From NCBI GenBank assembly GCA_902767395.1, contig CACXHI010000114.1, positions 1 through 16,095 of the forward strand: DNA of 16,095 nucleotides, in the 5' to 3' direction. The notes below the pieces were generated by a model. That model worked only from the letters and a program-made list of their open reading frames with translations, did no database searches and was not told where the DNA came from. Both the position numbers and the translations under genes were made by a program. This DNA comes from Oscillospiraceae bacterium (GTDB lineage: Bacteria > Bacillota > Clostridia > Oscillospirales > Oscillospiraceae). Every line of letters starts with the position of its first letter. Position 1 is the first letter of the stretch. Of this stretch, positions 6,530 through 13,608 are shown piece by piece.

Positions 6530-7321
6530 TTATGCGTACAGCTTTCCGATCGCCCAGTTTGCCAGCCGGGAGGGTAAAAGCTTGAGCAAGACGCAGATCG
6601 CCTTATAGCTGAAGCCGATGGTATAGACCGGCTTTGGATGCTCCTTCAACGCGATTTTTGCGATATAGGCGCCCGCCGTGGCGGGGTCCATGCCGGTTTG
6701 CTCGTCATGCTCCATCTTGGCAACGGACTTGGAGATGCGTCCGCCGTAGGCCTCGTCGCCGGCGACGGATTTCTCCCGCGCGGCGGTAAAGCCGGTTTTG
6801 ATGTCGCCGGGCTGAATGGCGGTGACGGTCACGCCGTAGGGCCGCACCTCGTTGGCAAGGGCGGCTGTCCACGCATTGATGGCGGCCTTCGTCGCGGAAT
6901 AATAGGCCTGAAACGGAATCGCGGCAGGCGCGGCCACGGAGCTGATATTCACGATATGCCCGTTGCCCCGCTGACGCATATAGGAGAGCACTGCCTTCGT
7001 CATATTGACCGTCCCGAAGAAGTTGACCTCCATCTGCTTTTTGGCCTCCGCCAGCGTGGTAAACTCCACGGCTCCGGAAATCCCGAAGCCCGCGCAGTTG
7101 ACCAGCAGATCCACGTCCCCCGCCTTCCGCAGGACCGCCTCCACCGCCTCGGCGCATTGGCGCTCGTCGGCAATGTCGGCGCACAGGTGGTGCAGGCCCT
7201 TTTCCGTAAAGGGATGGCGGGAGAGCACGAACACGGTCAGTCCCCGATCCCGCAGCGCACGGGCGGCTGCCAGACCGATGCCGGAGCTGCCGCCGGTCAC
7301 AATGGCAACAGAACTACGCAT
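6530..7321 (-). CDS. Short-chain dehydrogenase/reductase, candidate 3-ketosphinganine reductase
   Basis: 263 residues of classical SDR: cofactor motif TGGSSGIG (9-16), NADP-favouring SR after the second strand (34-35), D49, NCAG (75-78), Asn100, catalytic Ser near 128, Tyr141 and Lys145 in YYSATK, then QPGDIKTGF. The C-terminus has a hydrophobic segment (YKAICVLLKLLPSRLANWAIGK, about 238-260) that could lie on the membrane, as is common in SDRs acting on lipid substrates. The gene starts 8 nt inside the end of the oxoamine synthase gene, so translation is coupled. This suits reduction of the 3-keto product of that enzyme. The SDR fold is certain; the substrate is inferred from context. A general acyl-ketone reductase is the alternative. 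Confidence 0.85.
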   Translation of the reverse strand: MRSSVAIVTGGSSGIGLAAARALRDRGLTVFVLSRHPFTEKGLHHLCADIADERQCAEAVEAVLRKAGDVDLLVNCAGFGISGAVEFTTLAEAKKQMEVNFFGTVNMTKAVLSYMRQRGNGHIVNISSVAAPAAIPFQAYYSATKAAINAWTAALANEVRPYGVTVTAIQPGDIKTGFTAAREKSVAGDEAYGGRISKSVAKMEHDEQTGMDPATAGAYIAKIALKEHPKPVYTIGFSYKAICVLLKLLPSRLANWAIGKLYA

Positions 7322-8489
7322 TGGGCTTCAACACCTTTGCAAGAATATCGGTGGCCTCGTCGATCAGTGCCTTGGTATGGGTCGCCATATAGCTGGTGCG
7401 CAGCAGGCACTCGCCCTCGGCGCAGGCAGGCGGCAGCACGGGATTCACATACACGCCGGCCTCATAGGCCTCGCGGGCCTTGGCGAGGGTGTTGTACACC
7501 TCGTAGGTATAAATGGGAACGATGGGCGTCTCCGCCTCGATGATGCGCACGCCCTTCTTGTGGAAGCAGGCGCGGGCGTAGGTGGAATTCTCCTGAAGCC
7601 GATCCACCAGCTCCGGGTGCGCCTCCAGATGGCGCAGCGCGGCAAGGGCGGTGGCGCAGCTTGCGGGTGTGATGGAGGCGGAGAAAATAAAGGGCCGGGA
7701 CGCGTGCTTGATATAGAAGCCGATGCGCTTCGAGGTCGCGCAGTAGCCGCCCAGCGAAGCAAGGGACTTGGAGAAGGTTCCCATGTAGATATCGACCTCG
7801 TCCTCCAGTCCGAAGTAGCTGGCAGTGCCGCGTCCGCCCTCACCGATGACGCCGAGGCCGTGGGCGTCGTCTACCATCACGCCGGCGCCATACTGCTTGG
7901 CGAGCTTCACGATCTCGGGCAGCTTGGCAATGTCGCCGCCCATGGAAAACACGCCGTCGGTCACGATCAGACAGCCTCGATTCTCGGGAACCTTCTGGAG
8001 CTGACGCTCCAGATCCTCCATATCCGCGTGACGGAAGCGAAGCATCTTGCCATAGCTGAGCTTGCAGCCGTCATAGATGGAGGCGTGGTTTTCCCGGTCA
8101 CAGATCACATAGTCGTGGGGGCCGACGATGGCGGAGAGAATGCCAAGGTTGGACTGGAAGCCCGTGGAGAAGGTGATGACCATTTCCTTGCGCAGGAATT
8201 TGGCGAGCTCCTCCTCCAGCTCCAGATGCATCTCCAGCGTTCCGTTCAGGAAGCGGGAGCCGGAGCAGCCGGAGCCGTACTGCTCAAAGGCGCGGATGCC
8301 GGCCTCGATAATTTCGGGATGGGTCGTGAGGCCCAAATAGTTGTTGGAGCCGAGCATGATCCGGCGCTTGCCCTCCATGATCACCTCGACGTCCTGCCTG
8401 GATTCCAGCGCGTGACCGTAAGGATAAACACCGCGCTCAATCAACTCTTGCGCGGGCGAGGGCTTGTCGCATTTTGCAAAAATGTCCAT
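7314..8489 (-). CDS. Serine palmitoyltransferase-like alpha-oxoamine synthase
   Basis: 391 residues, fold-type I PLP enzyme. PLP Lys241 sits in GTFSKSLASLGG, the stacking His135 in HASIYDG, and the PLP-ring Asp in MVDDAHGLG (207-210). The family condenses an acyl-CoA or acyl-ACP with an amino acid, losing CO2. Compared from memory with Bacteroides serine palmitoyltransferase, the match is close along the whole length: GVYPY near the start, GSRFLNGTL, FSTGFQ.N.G, DGVFSM.GDIAKLPEIV, FSAS.TPAS, and VYVNPVLPPACAEG....MATHT at the end. BioF and glycine C-acetyltransferase lack several of these. There are no bio genes nearby. The likely product is 3-ketosphinganine or a close relative; cysteate or alanine as amino donor cannot be excluded. 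It has its own promoter, GAGGTG before the ATG, and overlaps the SDR. Confidence 0.85.
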   Translation of the reverse strand: MDIFAKCDKPSPAQELIERGVYPYGHALESRQDVEVIMEGKRRIMLGSNNYLGLTTHPEIIEAGIRAFEQYGSGCSGSRFLNGTLEMHLELEEELAKFLRKEMVITFSTGFQSNLGILSAIVGPHDYVICDRENHASIYDGCKLSYGKMLRFRHADMEDLERQLQKVPENRGCLIVTDGVFSMGGDIAKLPEIVKLAKQYGAGVMVDDAHGLGVIGEGGRGTASYFGLEDEVDIYMGTFSKSLASLGGYCATSKRIGFYIKHASRPFIFSASITPASCATALAALRHLEAHPELVDRLQENSTYARACFHKKGVRIIEAETPIVPIYTYEVYNTLAKAREAYEAGVYVNPVLPPACAEGECLLRTSYMATHTKALIDEATDILAKVLKPNA

Positions 8490-8542
8490 TCAATTCACAC
8501 CTCAAAACAGAGTTCTCTACTTTTCTCGCAGAAATTAAATAT

Positions 8543-8571
8543 ATTATACATATCACAGGTTCGGATTGCAA
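8543..8571 (-). promoter_or_regulatory. Sigma-A promoter of the oxoamine synthase/SDR operon
   Basis: On the minus strand, -35 TTGCAA (8566-8571) and -10 TATAAT (8543-8548) have a 17-bp spacer. The start codon is about 50 nt downstream of the -10. Confidence 0.8.
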
Positions 8572-8592
8572 CTTTTTTTTCATTTTCATTCG

Positions 8593-8615
8593 GTTTTTCT
8601 GACGCGAAGAAAAAC
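8593..8615. promoter_or_regulatory. Inverted repeat between the divergent promoters, candidate operator
   Basis: GTTTTTCT (8593-8600) and AGAAAAAC (8608-8615) are perfect 8-bp arms around GACGCGA. The site lies between the two -35 boxes, so one regulator could act on both arms of the locus. It is not followed by a tract that would make it a terminator. Confidence 0.5.
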
Positions 8616-8635
8616 TGAAACGGCGCGGATTTTTC

Positions 8636-8664
8636 TTGCATTTGCCTGCTGCTTGTGTTATAAT
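8636..8664 (+). promoter_or_regulatory. Strong sigma-A promoter of the phosphonate operon
   Basis: -35 TTGCAT (8636-8641), a 17-bp spacer, and a perfect -10 TATAAT (8659-8664) preceded by TGT (extended -10). Transcription should start near 8671, giving a leader of about 160 nt. Confidence 0.85.
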
Positions 8665-8691
8665 CTGAACACGGCATTTTTGTTCCAGCCG

Positions 8692-8742
8692 CAGAAAAAG
8701 CCTGTTTGTCCTTGAACACAGGCTGTTTTCTGTCGCTTTTTT
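8692..8742 (+). terminator. Leader terminator (attenuator or end of a small RNA) ahead of phnW
   Basis: CAGAAAAAGCCTGT (8692-8705) pairs with ACAGGCTGTTTTCTG (8718-8732), leaving one bulged base. TCGC and TTTTTT (8737-8742) follow. It begins only about 20 nt after the predicted transcript start and lies before the operon, so read-through must be conditional or partial. The 3' arm (CTGTTTT) could alternatively pair with AAAACAG just upstream of the phnW ribosome site (8814-8820), a speculative switch. Confidence 0.65.
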
Positions 8743-8834
8743 GTAAAACTGGCCGCTCGGGCTGTTCCAAATCGCTCGAAATCTTACAGAAGTGTGAACG
8801 CTTTGTTCTCCCGAAAAACAGAAGGAGGTTCCGA

Positions 8835-9968
8835 ATGGAAGCCATCAAACGAAACGTTTTACTCAACCCCGGCCCGTCCACCACCACCGACACGGTCAAA
8901 TATGCGCAGGTGGTTCCCGATATCTGCCCCAGAGAAAAGGAGTTCGGCGGTCTGATGAAGGGACTGCGGGAGGATCTGGTACGGATCGTCCACGGCGATC
9001 TTGACACATACACGGCGGTTCTGTTCTGCGGCAGCGGGACGATCAACATCGACGTGTGTCTCAATTCCCTTCTCCCTGCCGGAAAGAAGGTGCTCGTGGT
9101 CAACAACGGCGCTTACTCCACCCGTGCCGTTGAGATCTGTCAGGCCTACGGTCTGCCCCACATCGACCTGCGCTTCCCCGTCGATCAGCAGCCGGATCTG
9201 GAGCTGGTGGAGAAGACACTCCGCGAACACCCGGATATCGCCCTCGTCCACACCACGCACAACGAAACCGGAACCGGCCTGCTCAACCCCATCCGTGCCC
9301 TCGGCGCGCTGGCGCATCGCTACGGCGCCGTCTTCACCGTGGACACCACCAGCACCTATGCCATGCGCCCGATCGACGTGGAGAAGGACAACGTTGATTT
9401 TTGCATGGCCAGCGCGCAAAAGGGCCTGATGGCCTTCACCGGGCTGAGCTTCGTGATCGGGCGGAAGGCCGTGATCGAGCAGAGCGCCACTTATCCCATC
9501 CGCTCCTACTATTGTAACCTCTGGCTGCAATACGACTACTTCGAGCGCACCGGCGAGATGCACTTCACGCCCCCGGTGCAGACGATTTACGCCACGCTGC
9601 AGGCCCTGCGCGAATACTGGGCCGAGGGCGAGCAGGCCAAGTGGGCTCGCCATACGCGGGTGTTCTGCGCAATCAATGACGGGCTGGCGGCGCTGGGCTT
9701 TCGGCAGGTCATCCGTCCGGAGCTGCGCTCGGGGCTGGTCGCCTCGGCGCTCTATCCCGACGACCCCAACTGGAGCTTCGAGCGCATTCACGACTACTGC
9801 TACGAGAGGGGCTTCACGATCTATCCCGGCAAGATCAGCTCGGCCAACACCTTCCGTCTGTGCGCCCTCGGCGCAATCGACGAGGCGGACGTGCGCAGCT
9901 TCTTCCGCGTCTTCCGTCAGGGCCTGACGGAGCTGGGCGTCCAAATTCCGGTCATCTATCAGAATTGA
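8835..9968 (+). CDS. phnW: 2-aminoethylphosphonate--pyruvate transaminase
   Basis: 377 residues, class V PLP aminotransferase. The start is ATG 8835, since AAGGAGG lies 6 nt upstream and the homology begins there; an in-frame earlier start at 8706 would begin inside the leader hairpin. Motifs: LLNPGPSTTT at the N-terminus, FCGSGTINID, VHTTHNETGTGLLNP, Asp170 in TVDTTSTY, the PLP lysine Lys196 in ASAQKGL, and YPGKI near the end. It interconverts phosphonoacetaldehyde and AEP. Next to PEP mutase and phosphonopyruvate decarboxylase it should work in the biosynthetic direction, with an amino donor such as alanine. First gene of a tight three-gene operon; the next ATG is 9 nt on. Confidence 0.92.
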   Translation: MEAIKRNVLLNPGPSTTTDTVKYAQVVPDICPREKEFGGLMKGLREDLVRIVHGDLDTYTAVLFCGSGTINIDVCLNSLLPAGKKVLVVNNGAYSTRAVEICQAYGLPHIDLRFPVDQQPDLELVEKTLREHPDIALVHTTHNETGTGLLNPIRALGALAHRYGAVFTVDTTSTYAMRPIDVEKDNVDFCMASAQKGLMAFTGLSFVIGRKAVIEQSATYPIRSYYCNLWLQYDYFERTGEMHFTPPVQTIYATLQALREYWAEGEQAKWARHTRVFCAINDGLAALGFRQVIRPELRSGLVASALYPDDPNWSFERIHDYCYERGFTIYPGKISSANTFRLCALGAIDEADVRSFFRVFRQGLTELGVQIPVIYQN

Positions 9969-9977
9969 GGAGAGAAT

Positions 9978-11273
9978 ATGAAAACCGTATATACCTGCTT
10001 TTGCACCGACGTGATCCATGAGGGGCACCTGAACATTATTGAAGAGGCCCACAAGCGCGGCAAGGTGGTGGTGGGCGCGCTCTCGGATCAGGCCCTGATC
10101 CGCTACAACAAATTCCCCACCATTTCTCAGGACGAGCGCATCCGCCTCTACGCCTCTCTTGACGGCGTGGATGAGGTCGTGGTTCAGGAGGAAATGATGT
10201 ACGACGACGTGATTGCGCGTCTGCACCCGGATTACGTCGTCCACGGCGACAACTGGAAGGAAGGTCCCGAGGCGGCCATCCGCGCCCACCTGCTGGAGCT
10301 TCTGGAGTCCTACGGCGGGCAACTGGTGGACGTTCCCTACACCTACAACGAGGCCGTGCGCAAGATTGACCTCCAGCTCCGGGAAAAGCTGGCCATGCCC
10401 GAATACCGCAGAAAGCGTCTGCGCCAGCTGATCACCATGACGCCCATCGTCAAGGCGATGGAGGCGCACAGCGGCCTCACCGGTCTGATTGTGGAGAAAA
10501 CCGTCGTGGACCACGAGGGCAAGCTGGATCAGTTTGACGCCATGTGGGTGTCCAGTCTCTGTGACAGCACCGCCAAGGGCAAGCCGGACATTGAGCTGGT
10601 GGACATGACCAGCCGCTTCCGCACCATCGACGACATCATGGAGGTCACGACGAAGCCGATTATCTTCGACGGCGACACAGGCGGTCTGACGGAGCATTTC
10701 GTCTACACGGTTCGCAGTCTTGAGCGGATGGGCGTGAGCGCGGTCATCATTGAGGATAAGAAGGGTCTGAAAAAGAACAGTCTCTTCGGCACCGAGGTGG
10801 CCCAGACGCAGGCGAGCATCGAGGAATTCTCCGCCAAGATTGCCGCCGGCAAGAAGGCCCAGCTCACCGACGATTTTATGATTATCGCGCGGATCGAATC
10901 TCTGATTCTGGAGCGCGGCATGGACGACGCGCTGGCGCGCGCAGCCGCCTTCACCGTCGCCGGCGCGGACGGCATTATGATCCACAGCCGGAAGAAGGAC
11001 CCCGCCGAGATTCTGGAATTCTGCGACCGCTTCCGTCAGACGGATCGGACGACGCCGATCGTCGTCGTTCCCAGCAGTTTTAACACCGTGACCGAGGAGG
11101 AGCTGGCGGAGCACGGGGTCAACATCGTGATCTATGCCAACCAGCTCACGCGCAGCGCCTTCCCCGCCATGCAGAAAACCGCCGAGGATATTCTGCGGTT
11201 CCACCGGGCAAAGGAAGTGGACGACCGGCTGCTTCCCATCAAACAGATTATTACCCTGATCGACGAGCTATAG
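9978..11273 (+). CDS. aepX: Phosphoenolpyruvate mutase with N-terminal nucleotidyltransferase-like domain
   Basis: 431 residues. The C-terminal domain (about 150-431) carries the PEP mutase signature EDK-x5-NS (259-268), the DGDTGG metal/phosphate loop (231-236), DSTAKGKPDIE, ARIESLI and IMIHSRKKDP. It rearranges PEP to phosphonopyruvate, forming the C-P bond. The N-terminal 120 residues are a cytidylyltransferase-like Rossmann domain with HEGH (14-17) and PDYVVHGDNW (84-93), as in TagD/Pcy proteins. The ISSTxxR-type signature expected near 120-130 in such fusions is not seen: the segment reads VPYTYNEAVRKID. The domain may therefore be altered or inactive. If active it would make CMP-AEP for transfer to a lipid or glycan. 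GAGGAG precedes the ATG. Confidence 0.93.
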   Translation: MKTVYTCFCTDVIHEGHLNIIEEAHKRGKVVVGALSDQALIRYNKFPTISQDERIRLYASLDGVDEVVVQEEMMYDDVIARLHPDYVVHGDNWKEGPEAAIRAHLLELLESYGGQLVDVPYTYNEAVRKIDLQLREKLAMPEYRRKRLRQLITMTPIVKAMEAHSGLTGLIVEKTVVDHEGKLDQFDAMWVSSLCDSTAKGKPDIELVDMTSRFRTIDDIMEVTTKPIIFDGDTGGLTEHFVYTVRSLERMGVSAVIIEDKKGLKKNSLFGTEVAQTQASIEEFSAKIAAGKKAQLTDDFMIIARIESLILERGMDDALARAAAFTVAGADGIMIHSRKKDPAEILEFCDRFRQTDRTTPIVVVPSSFNTVTEEELAEHGVNIVIYANQLTRSAFPAMQKTAEDILRFHRAKEVDDRLLPIKQIITLIDEL

Positions 11274-11284
11274 GAGGCAGGCAA

Positions 11285-12406
11285 ATGAAGGTTGAAGCAT
11301 TGATGAAGCTGATGGGCGCGGAGTTCTACACCGGCGTCCCGGATTCCCAGCTCAAGGCCCTGTGCAACTGTCTGATGCAAACCTACGGCACAGACCCGCA
11401 TCACCACGTCATTGCCGCGAACGAGGGCAACTGCGCCGCGCTGGCGGCGGGCTACCATCTCGCCACGGGGAAGGTTCCGGTGGTCTATCTGCAAAACTCC
11501 GGTGAGGGCAACATCATTAACCCCGCCGCTTCCCTGCTCAGCCCCGAGGTCTACGCGATTCCGATGATTTTCGTCATCGGCTGGCGCGGGGAGCCGGGGG
11601 TTCACGACGAGCCGCAGCACGTCTATCAGGGCAAGGTCACGGTCAAGCTCCTCGACGATATGGAGATTCCCAGTTTCGTCATCGGCAGGGACACCACCGA
11701 GGAAGATGCTGCCGCCGCGATGGAGCGCTTCCGCCCGCTGCTGGCGCAGGGACGAGACGTGGCCTTCGTCGTCCGCAAGGGCGCCTTAGAGTATGACGGG
11801 CCGACGGCCTACTGGAACAAAAACTCCATGTCCCGGGAGGAGATCATCCGCCGGGTGCTTGCCGCCAGCGGAACCGATCCGATTGTCTCCACCACGGGCA
11901 AGGCCTCCCGGGAGCTGTTCGAGCTTCGGCAGGCCGCGGGGCAGAGCCACCGGTATGATTTCCTCACCGTCGGCTCCATGGGCCACAGCAGCTCCATTGC
12001 GCTGGGGGTCGCGCTGAATCTGCCCGGGCAGCGCGTCTGGTGCATCGACGGCGACGGCGCGGTTTTGATGCACATGGGCGCGATGGCGGTGCTCGGCGCT
12101 TACCGGCCCGACAATCTGATCCACGTGGTCATCAACAACGCCGCCCACGAAACCGTGGGCGGGATGCCCACCGTTGCCGGAAGCATCGACCTTGTCGGGG
12201 TGGCAAAGGCCTGCGGCTATCCCCGCGCCGCGTGCGTGGACAGCTTCCCAGCGCTGGAGCAGGCGCTGGAGGACGCCAAGCAGGCGGGCGCTCTGACGCT
12301 GATCGAGGTCAAGGCCGCCCTCGGCGCACGCGCCGATCTGGGCCGTCCCACCACCACCGCGCTGGAAAATAAGGCTGCCTTTATGTCCTATCTTTCCACG
12401 CTGTAA
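11285..12406 (+). CDS. aepY: Phosphonopyruvate decarboxylase
   Basis: 373 residues, thiamine diphosphate enzyme. The N-terminal Pyr domain has FYTGVPDSQLK and the catalytic-type Glu47 in AANEGNCAALAAGYHLATG. The C-terminal PP domain has GSMGHSSSIALG and the cofactor motif GDGA...VVINNAAHETVGG (GDG to NN). Decarboxylation of phosphonopyruvate to phosphonoacetaldehyde pulls the unfavourable mutase reaction forward, so the three genes form a full AEP route. Its ribosome site AGGAGG overlaps the aepX stop codon, 7 nt before the ATG. Last gene of the operon; the next hairpin is at 12464. Confidence 0.95.
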   Translation: MKVEALMKLMGAEFYTGVPDSQLKALCNCLMQTYGTDPHHHVIAANEGNCAALAAGYHLATGKVPVVYLQNSGEGNIINPAASLLSPEVYAIPMIFVIGWRGEPGVHDEPQHVYQGKVTVKLLDDMEIPSFVIGRDTTEEDAAAAMERFRPLLAQGRDVAFVVRKGALEYDGPTAYWNKNSMSREEIIRRVLAASGTDPIVSTTGKASRELFELRQAAGQSHRYDFLTVGSMGHSSSIALGVALNLPGQRVWCIDGDGAVLMHMGAMAVLGAYRPDNLIHVVINNAAHETVGGMPTVAGSIDLVGVAKACGYPRAACVDSFPALEQALEDAKQAGALTLIEVKAALGARADLGRPTTTALENKAAFMSYLSTL

Positions 12407-12463
12407 CACGAAGCTTGCATGTTTCAGAGACTATATCCCGATTGACAGCCCGTCCGCAAGTAT

Positions 12464-12526
12464 GCGTCAAATGAGCAAGAAAGAGAGCCTGCGTTTGACA
12501 GGCTCTCTTTCTTGCTCATTTGACGC
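12464..12526. repeat. Perfect 28-bp inverted repeat downstream of aepY
   Basis: Arms 12464-12491 and 12499-12526 are exactly complementary over 28 bp around a 7-nt loop (CGTTTGA). The core AAAGAGAGCCTG/CAGGCTCTCTTT followed by CTT could act as a terminator for the phosphonate operon, but the outer 13 bp (GCGTCAAATGAGC) go beyond a normal terminator and no long T-run follows. The right arm touches the integrase remnant. Confidence 0.85.
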
Positions 12527-12539
12527 TTTCCAGAATAAA

Positions 12540-13181
12540 TCCATTTCTGGCAGAAAAGCAAAGGCTTCGACTTATGCAAATTACGCATTCAAGGTAGAGA
12601 AGCACCTGATTCCTGCATAGCGTGCCCTGCTCAACAATATGGATCTGACGAAGCTGGGGATTATGATCTCGATTTACACAGGGGTGCGCATCGGGGAGCT
12701 TTGTGGCTTGAAGTGGCCTGATATTGACTTTTTTGCTAAGACAATCCGCATAGAGCGTGCTGTTCAGCGTATTCGTGTCAGCGGGAAAGCAAAGAAAACG
12801 GAGCTTATCGTATCGAGTCCCAAAAGCCGCACTTCAACGAGAACGATACCTCTCCCTGACTTTCTCGTCAGTATGCTTCAAGCATTCAAGCCGTCAAATC
12901 CCGATGCCTTTATCGTTACAGGCAAAGCAACGCTTCCCGATCCGAGGACTATGCAGTACCGTTACAAGGCTTTGCTTCTCAAGGCAGGACTCAGAACGCT
13001 CACCTTCCATTCTCTGCGTCACATGTTTGCCACGAATTGCATTGAGCTGGGATTTGATGTAAAAACGCTGTCAGAAATTTTAGGCCACAACTCTGTTGAA
13101 ATCACATTGAACCGCTATGTGCATTCGTCCTTAGAACGTAAACGCCAGTGTATGAATATGCTGTCACTTGATGTAACTTGA
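12540..13181 (+). pseudogene. Tyrosine-recombinase (integrase) remnant, middle deleted
   Basis: One reading frame holds two parts of an ICE/phage integrase. At 12540-12617 it reads KAKASTYANYAFKVEKHLIP, typical of the N-terminal SAM-like core-binding domain, and ends in TAG at 12618-12620. From 12621 the frame continues into RALLNNMDLTK and the catalytic domain, with no room for the usual intervening residues, so an internal deletion is likely. The catalytic domain is complete: Arg in TGVRIGEL, HSLRH, LGHNS and Tyr in NRYVHSS, then the usual short tail. An internal ATG at 12639 could give a 180-residue catalytic fragment, but there is no clear ribosome site and it lacks the core-binding half, so it should not recombine DNA. 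It marks a decayed mobile element. Confidence 0.85.
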
Positions 13182-13231
13182 GCTTTTATACCGTCAGAAT
13201 TACCGTATTCTAAATTGAAGGAGAAATGACA

Positions 13232-13483
13232 ATGCAGTACAAAACTATAGCTGGCCCTGTTGGACTTACTATCAAAAAGAAGGACAGTTACGAAGACGCC
13301 GTAAGACAGTACGCCGCAATCATCGATCGTGAAGCTGTAGGCGGTTGGGAACTCCTTTGTATTCAGCAAATTCCTGTAACCAAGAACAAAGGTTGTTTGG
13401 CGGGATTGCTTGCACTGTTTGGAATTGGGAGTATGTACGAATACGTCGAGTTTAACATGCTCGTCTTTGTGAAAAAGAATTAA
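13232..13483 (+). CDS. Small DUF4177-like protein
   Basis: 83 residues. Two ATGs compete, 13226 and 13232. AAGGAG at 13218-13223 is only 2 nt from the first but 8 nt from the second, so 13232 is chosen (MQYKTIAGP). The start MQYKT, the middle segment IIDREAVGGWELLCIQQIP and the closing YVEFNMLVFVKK match the short beta-rich DUF4177 pattern, in which GWEL is the recognisable core. A Gly/Leu stretch (GCLAGLLALFGIG) is too short and polar-flanked to call a membrane helix. Function unknown. It stands alone between the integrase remnant and a terminator and is probably cargo left from the mobile element. Confidence 0.8.
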   Translation: MQYKTIAGPVGLTIKKKDSYEDAVRQYAAIIDREAVGGWELLCIQQIPVTKNKGCLAGLLALFGIGSMYEYVEFNMLVFVKKN

Positions 13484-13496
13484 CGGCATTATTACT

Positions 13497-13539
13497 AAGC
13501 CTGCTATGTAGCTAACCTACCCTACATAGCAGGCTTTTG
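13497..13539 (+). terminator. Intrinsic terminator after the DUF4177 gene
   Basis: A perfect 15-bp stem, AAGCCTGCTATGTAG (13497-13511) and CTACATAGCAGGCTT (13522-13536), runs into a short T-tract. The symmetric A/T ends suggest it could work for both convergent genes. The 70 nt from here to the UvrA-like stop hold nothing recognisable. Confidence 0.85.
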
Positions 13540-13608
13540 AAATAGATCAAACCAAAAACAGCCATTAGAAAGGCAACGTGAACCCACCTTGCCTCGTTCA
13601 GATGCGTA

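Noticed and set aside
7314..8489. BioF or glycine C-acetyltransferase as identity
   Set aside because: No biotin or threonine genes nearby, and the C-terminal and N-terminal motifs look more like SPT. Not fully excluded without a phylogeny.
8706..8834. Upstream start extending phnW by 43 residues
   Set aside because: This stretch forms the leader terminator hairpin, and family homology starts at ATG 8835 behind AAGGAGG.
8859..11204. 781-codon open frame antisense to phnW and aepX
   Set aside because: It spans two well-supported genes and their junction; its composition is that of a reverse-strand shadow.
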